The notes under the pieces: model-generated
What the model was told of the DNA's origin: nothing
What the model saw: the letters and a program-made list of their open reading frames with translations, nothing else
The model's database searches: none
Source: CAMDPA01 sp963825625
GTDB taxonomy: Bacteria > Pseudomonadota > Alphaproteobacteria > Rhizobiales > Hyphomicrobiaceae
Direction of reading: 5' to 3'
Length of the DNA stretch: 64,000 nucleotides
Assembly: GCA_963825625.1 (NCBI GenBank)
Contig: CAWGUF010000011.1
Span: 1 to 64,000 of the forward strand
Shown here: positions 35,175 through 44,267 of the stretch, in pieces
Position numbering within the stretch: the stretch's first letter is position 1
Layout: each line of letters starts with the position of its first letter
Made by a program: the position numbers and the translations under genes

Positions 35175-35867
35175 ATGCCAGCACGCATCATGATCGTTGA
35201 GGACGAAGAACCCCTGATCGAGGTTCTTCGCTACAATCTCGCCGCTGAAGGCTTTGACGTCGTATGTTCCTCGTCAGGCGAAGATTCCCTCGTGCAGCTT
35301 GCAGAGGAGCGGCCTGATCTGCTGATCCTTGATTGGATGCTGCCGCAAGTCTCGGGCATCGAGGTGCTTCGACGGCTTCGTTCCAGGCCCGAGACCAGAT
35401 CGATTCCTGTGCTGATGTTGACGGCCAGGGGTGAGGAAAGCGATCGCATCCGAGGGCTGTCCATCGGGGCTGACGATTATGTGGTGAAGCCATTCTCGTT
35501 GCCTGAGCTGATGGCCCGGGTGAAGGCCATCCTGAGACGGGCGGCTCCCGATCGTGTTGCCGAGGAACTGCGGTTGTGGGACATCGTGCTGGACCGTGCC
35601 GCACATCAGGTGCGCCGAGGTGTGCGGGACGTGCATCTCGGGCCTACCGAATTCCGGCTGCTGGAGTTCCTGATGGAGAGCCCCGGGCGTGTGCTCTCGC
35701 GCTCGCAGCTGCTGGACGGCGTATGGGGGCGGGACAACTATGTGGACGAGCGCACGGTCGACGTCCATATAGGCAGGCTACGGAAGTCGCTGGTGCGTGG
35801 CAAGGAGCGCGATCCGATCAGGACAGTGCGAGGGGCCGGCTACGTGTTCGGCGAGCGTCAGGCCTGA
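35175..35867 (+). CDS. phoB: Phosphate regulon response regulator PhoB
   Basis: A 230-residue OmpR/PhoB-type regulator. The receiver domain starts IMIVEDEEPLIEVL, has the phospho-acceptor Asp53 in LILDWMLP, and the conserved Thr and Lys in VLMLTARGEE and DYVVKPFS. The DNA-binding winged helix is seen in LGPTEFRLLEFLMESPGRVLSRSQLLDGVWG and VDVHIGRLRKSL. It activates pst and other genes through Pho boxes. It is last in the operon, with no gene close behind. Confidence 0.97.
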   Translation: MPARIMIVEDEEPLIEVLRYNLAAEGFDVVCSSSGEDSLVQLAEERPDLLILDWMLPQVSGIEVLRRLRSRPETRSIPVLMLTARGEESDRIRGLSIGADDYVVKPFSLPELMARVKAILRRAAPDRVAEELRLWDIVLDRAAHQVRRGVRDVHLGPTEFRLLEFLMESPGRVLSRSQLLDGVWGRDNYVDERTVDVHIGRLRKSLVRGKERDPIRTVRGAGYVFGERQA

Positions 35868-36224
35868 AGGCGTTGCACCTCGTGCCGGCTTGCTGAGCTA
35901 CCCATCAGCGTGGGGGCGGCATGCCCATTTCGGGGGCGGTGGCCAACGTGCGTATTCGGATTATTTTACTAAACTTAACGGGTCGTTGCGAAGCGTGCGG
36001 GATTGGCGCGAGCAGGGCGCTCACGGCCGGAATATCCGGCTGTTCTCCACTGTTGATGGCGAGCAGGTAGGCTTTTGAAGGGCGGTGACTAATGACCGCC
36101 AAGCGCGTTTCAGCGCGTTCGCTGTGGTTCGCTAACGCGATTGAAAATCTTTCTAGGCAAAATGCAATTCATAGCGGGGGTGGAAAACGGGCCGCCGCGC
36201 ATTTGGTCTGTACAGGGGTATGTC
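35868..36224. other. Intergenic region after phoB
   Basis: About 350 bp without a supported gene. A short inverted repeat, GGCGGT at 36081-36086 with ACCGCC at 36095-36100, has no T-run. The promoter of the next small gene should lie in the AT-richer part near 36130-36200. Confidence 0.4.
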
Positions 36225-36578
36225 ATGAGTGAAGCCAACGTCGCGACAGAGCGGTTCTGGAAAGAATTCAAGCCTGAGGTTGCAGGGTCACTTTCCGCCG
36301 ACCAGCGCAACGAGATCGAGCGGGTTCTGGGTGCAGCCGGCTATCCGGGTGAGAGCAAGGTCGGTGACCTGCGCTTGTCCTGCTACTGGTTCTTCGTGCG
36401 GCTCGTCTGGGGGCCTGAGAAGCGGAGCACTGATCGCATCAAGATCGAGCGCGAGAAGCATCCAGTGATGGCGCGCCGCAACTTGCCGATGCTGGCATCG
36501 TTGTTCGCAGGCTATTTTGCGGTTTGGTACGTGGCCCTTGGCATGTCCGCCGTGATCGCCTTTTACTTCCTGCAATAA
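36225..36578 (+). CDS. Hypothetical protein with one or two C-terminal membrane helices
   Basis: A 117-residue protein, family not recognised. The soluble N-terminal half (SEANVATERFWKEFKPEVAG, QRNEIERVLGAAGYPGE) is helical and charged. The C-terminal part carries a hydrophobic stretch, ASLFAGYFAVWYVALGMSAVIAFYFL, long enough for one long or two short membrane passes. The ATG at 36225 is used because MSEANV looks like a natural start and CAGGGG lies upstream. It stands alone between phoB and the convergent flavin monooxygenase. Confidence 0.6.
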   Translation: MSEANVATERFWKEFKPEVAGSLSADQRNEIERVLGAAGYPGESKVGDLRLSCYWFFVRLVWGPEKRSTDRIKIEREKHPVMARRNLPMLASLFAGYFAVWYVALGMSAVIAFYFLQ

Positions 36579-36621
36579 TTCAAAGTGGGGCCGGGGACGC
36601 CTGTCGTTCCCGGCATCATTG

Positions 36622-37818
36622 CTATTCTACCTGCTCCAGGTCCCGCAGCGACTGGATCATGGAAGACCGCAGCAAATATGAGCGGGCACGTGCGGGATCC
36701 TCGGCGGTGGCCCGCAAGTCGTCATAGTAAGCCTGTCGCTTGGCCGGATCGCGCTCGTTCATGATCGAACGATTGCGAAGTGCCTGTGCCTGTACAGTTT
36801 CCAAAGCGACTTTTCGGCGCTGGCGCTCGTATCTGCCCAATAGCGTTGGGTCTCTTCCATCGAGAACGGCGACCAGCTTGTCCGCGACGTTCACGGCATC
36901 GTGGATGCCACCGTTCATGCCCATGCCGCCGAGCGGATTGTTGAGGTGGGCGGCATCGCCGGCGAGGATGATGCGGCCGACCACGTAGCGATCAGCCACG
37001 CGCTCGAATACGCGGTATGCGGTCTTGTGCACCAGGTCGTAGCGGCCGGGCTTGGCGACCACCGCCTGCAGGCGTGCCTCCACCACGTCGGGCGCCAGCA
37101 TTTCCTCGTCGCTGAGGGAGGCGTCGGTCGGAAACAGCACGCGCCAGAGCGTCGGTGTCTTGAGCAGCACCAACCATTCGTCCGGATCCGATATGTAGGC
37201 GACGTGGACAAGGTCGGGTACGACCTTGTCGAACTCGAACGTGGTCGAGAGCGTCAGGTACAACTCCGGAATGGTGATGCCGTCGAAAGCGATGTCGAGC
37301 GATTTGCGGATGGCACTGCGGGCGCCGTCCGCCGCCACGATATAAGCGGCCGTCAGCTCTTCCGTTCGGCCGTCGTCGTGCTGGATGGTAAGGACCGCCT
37401 CGTCCGGGGTTTGGCGGACATCGGTTGCACGGGCGCCGTATACGAAGCGGGCACGACCCTCCGCTTCCATGCGATCGCGCAGCAGGCGCGTCAGCTTCCA
37501 TTGCTCACATTGAAGGCGGTAGGGATGTGGCGTGTCGTCCTTGAGCACAGCAAGGTCGAATGTGGCGACCGCGCCTTGCTTGCGGTCGCGAAACTGCCAG
37601 TGCGGGCTGATGAGACCTTGAGGAATCAATTGCTGCGTCACATCGAGGCGGTCGAGGTACTCCAGCGTCGGCGGGTGAAACGTGGAGCCGCGCAGATCGT
37701 CTGCAACGTCTTTCTGAGCCTCGACAATCGTGACCGGCACGCCAGCCTTCGCCAGTAGTGCGGCTGCGACCATGCCGACGGGACCTGCGCCGACCACGAT
37801 TACGTCTTTTCCGGCCAT
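36622..37818 (-). CDS. FAD-dependent aromatic monooxygenase family protein
   Basis: A 398-residue class A flavoprotein monooxygenase of the PheA/UbiH type. The dinucleotide-binding motif DVIVVGAGPVGMVAAALLAKAG is at the N-terminus, the DG motif in IVAADGARSAIRKSLDIAF, and the second FAD motif RIILAGDAAHLNNPLGGMGMNGGIHDAVN. Such enzymes hydroxylate aromatic rings using NAD(P)H and oxygen. The ATG at 37818 (MAGKDVIVVG) is the natural start. It lies next to the divergent Asp/Glu-racemase-family gene and opens the region of ring-degradation-like genes. Substrate not deducible. Confidence 0.9.
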   Translation of the reverse strand: MAGKDVIVVGAGPVGMVAAALLAKAGVPVTIVEAQKDVADDLRGSTFHPPTLEYLDRLDVTQQLIPQGLISPHWQFRDRKQGAVATFDLAVLKDDTPHPYRLQCEQWKLTRLLRDRMEAEGRARFVYGARATDVRQTPDEAVLTIQHDDGRTEELTAAYIVAADGARSAIRKSLDIAFDGITIPELYLTLSTTFEFDKVVPDLVHVAYISDPDEWLVLLKTPTLWRVLFPTDASLSDEEMLAPDVVEARLQAVVAKPGRYDLVHKTAYRVFERVADRYVVGRIILAGDAAHLNNPLGGMGMNGGIHDAVNVADKLVAVLDGRDPTLLGRYERQRRKVALETVQAQALRNRSIMNERDPAKRQAYYDDLRATAEDPARARSYLLRSSMIQSLRDLEQVE

Positions 37819-37936
37819 CGTTCGTGCCTCGTAGCAGAAGTGAGCGGGGCAATGCGGCAGCAAAGGTCAATTTGCGGAAGCCATCGCCATGTCTTAGGTT
37901 GGCACCAGTGTGTCGGTTCGGCGCGGGGGTTTCAAC

Positions 37937-38695
37937 ATGAAGCATCGCCACAGGTCGGCCTATAGCTGGAATGCAAAGCTTGGTCTCATCGTGCCACCGA
38001 CAAATACGGTGAACGAGGCGGAATGGGCGAGGCTGATGCCGGATGGCGTGACGTTCCATACAGTGCGCATGCCGATCCATCTTGGCCATATGGACGAAGC
38101 TGCCCGGCGTCAGCTTGTCACGGACGTGGCTGAGCGCGTAGAGGAGTTGGCAGCAGCGCGGGTCGACTGCGTGGCGTATGCCTGCACGGCGGGCTCGATG
38201 ATCAATCCGCGGCATCGGCTGGCGCAGGAGATTGCCGAGCGCACGGGCAAGACGCTGGTGACCACGGCGGCCAGCATTGTCGATGCATTGGAATGGCTGG
38301 GGGTGAGGCGCGTTTCAATTGCAACGCCCTATCATGATGCGCTCAACCAGCACGAGGTCGAGTTCCTCAGCGAAAATGGCATCGAGACACTCGGCATCGT
38401 CGGGCTTGGGCTTGGCGCCAACGGGCCGGCGGATTTTCCGCTTATCGCCGAGACGCCGCTCGACAGGATCGAGGCGCATGCGCGCGGCGCATTGCAGCCG
38501 GGTTCGGAGGCCTTGCTTATCACGTGCACCGATTTTCCAACGCTGCCGTTCCTGGCGCGGCTGGAAGCGGAGCTGGGTTTGCCGGTGGTGACATCGAATA
38601 CGGCGACGCTGTGGGCAGCGCTGGCGGCGGCCGGATATGATGCGGTGGTGACTGGCGGCGGGTGCCTGCTGGAGAGGTCCGGGCGGGTTTCGTGA
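37937..38695 (+). CDS. Asp/Glu racemase-superfamily protein (maleate isomerase/AMDase-like)
   Basis: A 252-residue enzyme of the aspartate/glutamate racemase superfamily. The start NAKLGLIVPPTNTVNEAEW with the PPTNT motif is typical of maleate cis-trans isomerases and arylmalonate decarboxylases. The two catalytic-type cysteines lie in VAYACTAGSMI and LLITCTDFPTLP. Maleate isomerase acts in nicotinate and gentisate-type degradation, which would fit this neighbourhood, but the reaction is not proven. The ATG at 37937 is preferred over 37910. It is divergent from the flavin monooxygenase and converges with the MetE-like gene. Confidence 0.85.
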   Translation: MKHRHRSAYSWNAKLGLIVPPTNTVNEAEWARLMPDGVTFHTVRMPIHLGHMDEAARRQLVTDVAERVEELAAARVDCVAYACTAGSMINPRHRLAQEIAERTGKTLVTTAASIVDALEWLGVRRVSIATPYHDALNQHEVEFLSENGIETLGIVGLGLGANGPADFPLIAETPLDRIEAHARGALQPGSEALLITCTDFPTLPFLARLEAELGLPVVTSNTATLWAALAAAGYDAVVTGGGCLLERSGRVS

Positions 38696-38708
38696 GTTGC
38701 CCAAGCTG

Positions 38709-39836
38709 CTACGATTTCCAGACCTCTCGGGCGACCGAAACCACGAGATCCAGCTTGGCCCGCTGATCCTCGAATGTGAGCGGATTGCCGGTCTCGGACG
38801 ATGCGAAGCCGCACTGGGGCGACAGGCACAGGCGGTCCAGCGGCACGACCTTGGCGGCCTCTGCGATGCGCGCCTTGATACGTGCGGCGTCTTCCAGCAC
38901 AGCGACCTTGGTGGAGACGAGACCGAGCACCACGACCTTGTCATCGGGCAACTTCCGGAGCGGCTCGAAGGTGCCGGCGCGAGGGCTGTCGTACTCGAGA
39001 AAATATGCGGGCGCCTTGATGCGCGCAAAAAGATGCTCCGCAACCGGATCGTAGCCGCCTTCGGCCTGCCAGTGGCCGGCCTGGTTGCCGCGACACAGGT
39101 GGAGTGCGATCGTCATGTCCTTCGGCGCACCGCCGATCACAGCGTTGATGGCGTCGGTATAGGTGCCCAGCAACCGCTTCCAGTCGTCGCCACGTTCGGC
39201 CAGCGCGGCCTGGATCTTCGGGTCGCCCAGTTTGGCGACGGCGGTATCATCGAGCTGAACGTAACGGCAGCCGGCGTCGTAGAGTGCACTCAACTCCGCA
39301 TGATAGGCGCTGGCGAGGTCGGCCCAGAACTGGTCGATATTGGGGTAGACGTCGGGTGAGATGTTGTCGCGGCCGGCGCGCTGGTAGATGTAGCAGGGGC
39401 CGGGCAGGGTGATCTTCGGTATCGCCGACGTGACGCAGGACTTCAGGAAGCTGAAGGCAGAGACGTTGCCGGAGCCGCCGGACCACTTGATGCGCTCGGT
39501 CACCGTGGGCACACGCGCGTTGCGGGAGCCGCCCTTGCCATCCGAGTACGTCCATTTGCCGGTGCCCGAGTGCTCGGTGGTGACGCCGGTCAGGCCTTGC
39601 GTCGTGAAGTTCTCCGAATAGGTTCCGCGACGGAACTCGCCATCGGTTGCCACCTGTAGCCCCGCGGCTTCCTGCATGGCGATGACCTTGCGGATCTCGG
39701 TGTCCTCGAGAAGGCGGAGTTGGTCGGCCGTGAGTTTGCCGGCACGATGATCTGCGCGCGCGGCCTTGATGGTGTCGGGGCGAAGGAAGCTGCCGACGAT
39801 GTCCGCGCGGAACGGAGGGGGCAAGGTGGCGGGCAT
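38709..39836 (-). CDS. MetE-like (cobalamin-independent methionine synthase II) family protein
   Basis: A 375-residue protein equivalent to the C-terminal catalytic half of MetE. The barrel start is ADIVGSFLRPDTIKAAR, followed by VATDGEFRRGTYSENF. The zinc ligands are visible as His and Cys in IALHLCRGN, Glu in YFLEYDSP and Cys in LCLSPQCGFASS. Stand-alone members of this family occur in degradation clusters, where methyl transfer to an unknown acceptor is suspected. The ATG at 39836 excludes sequence read through the upstream palindromic repeat. It lies downstream of a gamma-glutamyltransferase gene. Confidence 0.85.
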   Translation of the reverse strand: MPATLPPPFRADIVGSFLRPDTIKAARADHRAGKLTADQLRLLEDTEIRKVIAMQEAAGLQVATDGEFRRGTYSENFTTQGLTGVTTEHSGTGKWTYSDGKGGSRNARVPTVTERIKWSGGSGNVSAFSFLKSCVTSAIPKITLPGPCYIYQRAGRDNISPDVYPNIDQFWADLASAYHAELSALYDAGCRYVQLDDTAVAKLGDPKIQAALAERGDDWKRLLGTYTDAINAVIGGAPKDMTIALHLCRGNQAGHWQAEGGYDPVAEHLFARIKAPAYFLEYDSPRAGTFEPLRKLPDDKVVVLGLVSTKVAVLEDAARIKARIAEAAKVVPLDRLCLSPQCGFASSETGNPLTFEDQRAKLDLVVSVAREVWKS

Positions 39837-39850
39837 TGCGATCCTCGATG

Positions 39851-39934
39851 GAAAATGGGGACAGCCACCAATTTCATTGGAAACTGTGCGATTGATTGAT
39901 GTGTGTTGCGAAAATGGTGGCTGTCCCCATTTTC
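39851..39934. repeat. REPIN-like palindromic repeat, copy 1
   Basis: Two perfect 20-bp arms, GAAAATGGGGACAGCCACCA at 39851-39870 and its reverse complement at 39915-39934, enclose a 44-bp spacer. Two more copies with other spacers lie at 51903-51988 and 52433-52519. The motif is of the kind spread by REP-associated tyrosine transposases. It lies between the gamma-glutamyltransferase and MetE-like genes. Confidence 0.85.
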
Positions 39935-39940
39935 GCATTT

Positions 39941-41774
39941 TCAGCGGCCGGAGGCATAGCCCTGCATGCCACGCGGGTTGGCAGCGGCTTTCAGGAAGCC
40001 GTTGTCGGAAGTGGCGGCAGACAAACGGTTCTCGCTCCAATTCGGGCCGACTTCAACGCGGTGGCCTCTGCGTTCCAGCTCACGGATGGTGGCTTCCGGC
40101 ATGCGCGCTTCGACGATGAAGGCGCCGGGGCGGGCCTCGCGCGGCCAGAACGAGTTGTTGAAGTGCTCGATGTGGAACGACGGCGCGTCGATCGCCTCCT
40201 GCAGGTTCATGCCGGAATGCACGTGGCGCAAGAACATCTGGCCGTCCACTGGTCCTGCTGGTCGCCGCCGGGGGTGCCCCAACACCATGTAGGGCTCGCC
40301 GTCGCGCAGGCACATACCGACCGAGAGCGTGGTGCGTGGGCGGCGGCCGGGCACAAGCGCGGAAGGCGACTTCTCGTCGAGCCAGTACATCTGGGCGCGT
40401 GAGCCGAGCGGGAAGCCGAGCTCAGGAATAATCGGCGAGGACTGCAGCCAGCCGCCAGATGGCGTCGCGGTGAAGAAATTGCCGTCCTTGTCGATGATGT
40501 CGATGTGGCAGGTGTCGCCGCGGGTAAGACCATCGCGGCGCACTGTCGGCTCTCCCACGCCAGCGGGCTGGTCGCGGCGCACCGTGGGCTCGCCAACGCC
40601 GGCGGCCGCGGCAAGGCCGCTCGAATTCGCGCAGGTTCAGGTAACCTTCGCGGCCGCCAGGGCGGCCAGGGCGCTGATCGAGGCTGGCAGTTGTCATGTC
40701 GATCAGCTTGCGGCGTTCATCGTTGTAGCTGTCGGAGAGAAGATCCGACATGGGGACGTCGACGTGGTCGGGGTCGCCGTAGAAGGCTTCGCGATCCGCG
40801 AACGCGAGCTTGGCGGTTTCGATCCACATATGGAGGTAATCCGGATCGGTGGGCGAGAGCTTGTCGATGCCGGTGCCTTTCAACAGCGCGAGCTGCTGCA
40901 ACAGGACTGGGGACTGCGACCAAGGCCCGGGTTTCAGAACGGTATATCGTCCGTAGTCGTAAGACAGCGGCGCCTCGATGTGCGGCTTCCAGGTGGCGAG
41001 GTCCTGCGCCGTGAGCACGCCTTTGTTGCGGCGGCCGGAGACGTCCATGATTTCCTGGGTACGGCAGAAGGTGTCCATGGCCTCGGCGACGAAGCCCTGG
41101 CTCCACGCCTTGACCGCACGGCCGATCTCGGCCTCGCGCGATCCACCGCCGGCTTCCGCTTCCTTCAGGATGCGCTGGTAGGTGGCGGCATGGGCGGGGT
41201 TGGTGAATTTCGAGCCGGGTGCTGGCGGCTTACCGCCTTTGAGGTAGACGGCGGCGGATGTCGGCCAATGCTCCTTGAAGAGATCGGCGACTGTGGCAAC
41301 GGTATCGGTAATCTGGTGGACAACCGGATAGCCGTTGGCAGCATAACCGATGGCCGGCTCGAGCACGTCGCGCAGGCGCATGGTGCCATAGCGCTCGAGC
41401 AGCAGCATCCAGGTTGGGAACGTGCCGGGAATGCAGCAGGCAAGCAGGCCGGTGCCGGGGACGAGATCGAGGCCAAGATGGTCGCGGTAGTGGGCGATGG
41501 TGGCGCCGGCCGGTGCGGGGGCCTGGCCGCAGATGACCTCCGGTTTGCCGGTCTTGCGGTCGAATACCATAATCGGAACGTCGCCGCCGGGGCCGTTCAG
41601 GTGCGGCTCCACCACCTGCAGGGTGAACGCCGCCGCGACACCGGCATCGAATGCGTTGCCGCCGCGCTCCAGGATCGACATGCCGACGGCGCTCGCCAGC
41701 CAGTGCGTGGAAGCAACAACCCCGAATGTGCCGGTGATTTCGGGGCGGGTGGTGAACTGGCGGGGTGCGGTCAT
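39941..41774 (-). pseudogene. Gamma-glutamyltransferase family protein, one frameshift
   Basis: A self-cleaving hydrolase/transferase. The large-subunit part reads FGVVASTHWLASAVGMSILERGGNAFDAGVAA (given in two overlapping parts), then HLNGPGGDVPIMVFD and on to SREGYLNL-like GREGYLNLREF. A one-base shift near 40617 moves to the small-subunit frame, with the nucleophile Thr in LTRGDTCHIDIID followed by SGGWLQSSPIIPELGFPLG and a C-terminal tail. Near the shift a 13-codon unit is tandemly duplicated (AGVGEPTVRRD twice, 40526-40603). The family has members acting on glutathione conjugates and on other amides. No signal peptide is visible, so it is probably cytoplasmic. Confidence 0.88.
40526..40603 (-). 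repeat. Tandem 39-bp duplication inside the gamma-glutamyltransferase gene
   Basis: Positions 40565-40603 and 40526-40564, read on the minus strand, both encode AGVGEPTVRRD plus two residues. The copies differ mostly at third codon positions, so the duplication is old and maintained as protein. Confidence 0.8.
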
Positions 41775-41797
41775 GTAGATCGGTCCGTTCGTGAGAC

Positions 41798-41875
41798 GGG
41801 GTCAGACCCTGCTGGTCTGACCCCTTGGTTGGCTGTCGTGTCCTGGCTGGGGTCAGACCCGCAGGGGCTGACCCC
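41798..41875. repeat. Two tandem palindromes of the GGGGTCAGACC type
   Basis: GGGGTCAGACC (41798-41808) pairs with GGTCTGACCCC (41814-41824) around a 5-base loop. A second, GGGGTCAG (41849-41856) with CTGACCCC (41868-41875), follows. This REP family differs from the GGGGACAGCCACC repeats. It fills the gap between the Rieske oxygenase stop and the gamma-glutamyltransferase start, and would fold in the shared transcript. Confidence 0.8.
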
Positions 41876-41876
41876 G

Positions 41877-42990
41877 TTACTTCTGCTCCGCCGCCATCAT
41901 CTTCTGCAGGATCATCTTGAAGCGGACGGCGCCGGGGTCGACCGAGAGGATGACGGGATCGAGGGACTTTGGCGCGGCGGCGATGACCTTGTGCTGGGCC
42001 TCGATCATCGGGCCGTCCTGCTCGGCGAAAGCAAAGCGGCGAAGTCTTCCCGATCTTGAGGCGCAGCTCCTGGTTCTCCGCTTCGGTGGTGCGCACGCCG
42101 TAGCGGGCGGCGGTGAAGAAGTAGTGCGTGGAGTTGTGCGTCTGCGGCGTCAGGATGTGCAGGCCCCAGTAGCCGACGCCGGTCTCGCTCGGCTTGCTGC
42201 CCATCTCGCAGATGCCGGCCATCAGCTTCATGTTGGTCGGCGGCATGTAGCGCATGTGCGTGAAGTTATCGATGCGATCGGGGCAGCCGGGCCATTGCTG
42301 CTTGAACATGCCGGGCGGCTCGGAGTTGGTGGACGTGCGCGATACGATCATGTCGCGGCCGTCCATCTTCACCTCGACGTCGGAGTTTACGGTGTCGGCG
42401 TTGCCGAGAATGCCCGCGTGCAGATAGGACGTGTGGCTGGTATCCATCAGGTTGTCGATGATGAGCTGGTAGTTGGCCGTTAGCACCAGATGGTCGTTGG
42501 GGGTGATGTGGGACGGCGGCGTGGTGTCGAGCACGGAGAAGTCAGGCAGGATGCTCTCGTCGGCCGGCTTGTCGCCCATCCACAGCCAGATCGCCTGATG
42601 CTTCTCGACCAGCGGGTACGCCGTAACGCGGGCGCGCGAGGGAATGTTCTTGGTGCCGTGAGGATTATGCACGCAGCCGCCATCGGCGCCGAACTCCAGG
42701 CCATGATAGGGGCATTGCAGGCGGTCGGGTTTGCCATCGCCGCTGATGACCTTGCCCATCGACAGGGGGGCGAAGCGGTGCGGACAGCGGTCCTCGAGCG
42801 CGACCGCCTTGCCGTCGGATTGGCGGAAGAGCACGACGGGCTCTTCCAGGATCATGCGGGCGACAATCTTGCCGGGCTCAAGCTCCTGCGCCCAGGCCGC
42901 GCAATACCAGGCATTGCGCACGAAAGGGCCGCCGATCATGGATTGGTCGATCGGGGAATGGCGGGTGCTAGAGGGGTTGGTGCCGTCCAT
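41877..42990 (-). pseudogene. VanA-like Rieske oxygenase, one frameshift
   Basis: An aromatic-ring oxygenase or O-demethylase alpha subunit. The Rieske centre is EDRCPHRFAPLSMG and CPYHGLEFGADGGCV (Cys-x-His and Cys-x-x-His). The mononuclear iron site is DNLMDTSHTSYLHAG with Asp and two His ligands. The gene starts at the ATG at 42990 (MDGTNPSS). One base is off near 42043, after LRLKIGKTS; the next frame gives FAFAEQDGPMIEAQHKVIAAA and the natural end KMMAAEQK. VanA needs a reductase partner; none is visible nearby. Substrate could be a methoxylated aromatic acid. Confidence 0.88.
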
Positions 42991-43010
42991 GGGATAAGTC
43001 CTTTTAGTGG

Positions 43011-43049
43011 CGCTCTGCGACTCCCCTTCGGGGAGCCGGCCGCAGAGCG
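43011..43049. repeat. Mobile-looking palindrome, copy 1
   Basis: Arms CGCTCTGC and GCAGAGCG enclose GA-CTCCCC-TTC-GGGGAG-CCGGCC. The identical core with different but again self-complementary arms lies at 50870-50910. Placed just upstream of the Rieske oxygenase start. Confidence 0.8.
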
Positions 43050-43305
43050 CGTACCTGAGGCGTGAAGCCAAGCGCTCGTTTCCTCAATGGGCGAGGTTAG
43101 TGCGCGGCGTGGCGGGTGGCAATCGAGGAACCCGCATTTTGCGTCCCCGGGCGAGCCGGCGGCGTCGGCGAGCGTAGACCCGGGGTCCTCACCCTTCGAG
43201 GATGGTGAAGGCCCCGGCTCGCCGCTCGAGGCGCTGTGCGCCTCAGCGGCGTCCGGGGAAGCAATGGGGTGCGGCGGGTGGCAATGCGGGGAGAGGGGAC
43301 TTGGA
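43050..43305. other. Intergenic region, no gene seen
   Basis: GC-rich stretch of about 255 bp between the Rieske gene region and the PEP mutase-like gene. It contains several short inverted motifs (CCGGGG, CTCGAGG-like) but no protein-like frame. Confidence 0.4.
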
Positions 43306-44169
43306 CTACTCCGCCAACCCGTATTTCTTCTCGAATTTCCACACGTCGGGAAAGCCGATCAGCTCGTTGAAGTCAGCGAAGGAGACCATCGGGGTCTTGC
43401 CGGTGTTCATGCCGTCGGTGTGGAGCTCGGCATAGGATTGCTGCAACGCGGCGGCGACGGCCAGGAAGCCGGCGGCCGGGAAGATCGCAATGGCGTAGCC
43501 CAGCTCCTGCAGCTTGTCGGCGGGCAGCACCGGGGTTTTTCCGCCCGTCACCATGTTGGCGAGCAGGGGCTTGTCGAAGTGCCTGCCGATTTTCGCGAGC
43601 TCTTTCTCGCTTTCGGGCGCCTCGATGAACAGGATATCGGCGCCGGCCTTGTCGTAGGCTTCCATGCGGCGCAGCGCCTCGTCGAGGCCAAGGCCGGTGC
43701 GGCTGTCGGTGCGGGCGATGATGAGGAAGTCCTTCGACGACTTCGAATCCACGGCGACCTTGATTTTGGCCACCATGTCGTCTTTGGGGATGACGCGGCG
43801 GTTGGGCGTGTGGCCGCACTTCTTGGGAAACTCCTGATCCTCGAGCTGGATTGCGCTGACGCCCGCGGCCTCGTAGCCGCGTATCGTCTGGCGAACGTTG
43901 AGGAGACCGCCGTAGCCGGTATCGGCGTCAGCGATGACCGGTGTTTTCGTGCGTTCACAGATCATGCCGATATGCTCGACCATATCGCGATAGGTGGCTA
44001 TGCCGGCATCGGGCAGGCCCATCGACGAGGCGACGGTGCCGAAGCCGGTGACATAGAGCGCCTTGAAGCCCATGCGGTCGGCAACCATTGCGGAAATGCC
44101 GTCGAACACACCGGGTGCGACGATGATCTCTTTCTTCTTGAGCGCCTTGCGAAGGGCTGGATCGGGCAT
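43306..44169 (-). CDS. Isocitrate lyase/PEP mutase superfamily protein
   Basis: A 287-residue TIM-barrel lyase of the PEP mutase, methylisocitrate lyase and oxaloacetate decarboxylase group. It begins ALRKALKKKEIIVAPGVFDG, has GFGTVASSMGLPDAG, the metal-binding VIADADTGYGG and the active-site loop EDQEFPKKCGHTPNRRVI with the Lys-Lys-Cys-Gly-His signature. The KKCGH motif is present as in lyases that cleave C-C bonds of 2-methylisocitrate, dimethylmalate or carboxyvinyl phosphonates. The exact reaction is open. Its start at 44169 lies 52 bp from a palindromic repeat separating it from ubiD. Confidence 0.88.
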   Translation of the reverse strand: MPDPALRKALKKKEIIVAPGVFDGISAMVADRMGFKALYVTGFGTVASSMGLPDAGIATYRDMVEHIGMICERTKTPVIADADTGYGGLLNVRQTIRGYEAAGVSAIQLEDQEFPKKCGHTPNRRVIPKDDMVAKIKVAVDSKSSKDFLIIARTDSRTGLGLDEALRRMEAYDKAGADILFIEAPESEKELAKIGRHFDKPLLANMVTGGKTPVLPADKLQELGYAIAIFPAAGFLAVAAALQQSYAELHTDGMNTGKTPMVSFADFNELIGFPDVWKFEKKYGLAE

Positions 44170-44220
44170 TGTCGTTTCCTCAATCGATCGGGCAGATCTC
44201 GCCGCTGCCCCTCACCGCAA

Positions 44221-44261
44221 CCCTCTCCCCGTACACGCGGGAACGCGCTACGGGGAGAGGG
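44221..44261. repeat. Palindromic repeat with CCCTCTCCCC arms
   Basis: CCCTCTCCCCGTA (44221-44233) and TACGGGGAGAGGG (44249-44261) are perfect 13-bp arms; the loop carries an inner GCG/CGC pair. The type is a common dispersed bacterial hairpin. It lies between two minus-strand genes and would act as an intercistronic hairpin. Confidence 0.7.
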
Positions 44262-44267
44262 GGAGTG

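Noticed and set aside
40329..42059. A 576-residue plus-strand frame across gamma-glutamyltransferase and the Rieske gene
   Set aside because: It spans two genes and two palindromic repeats on the other strand, so it cannot be one real protein.
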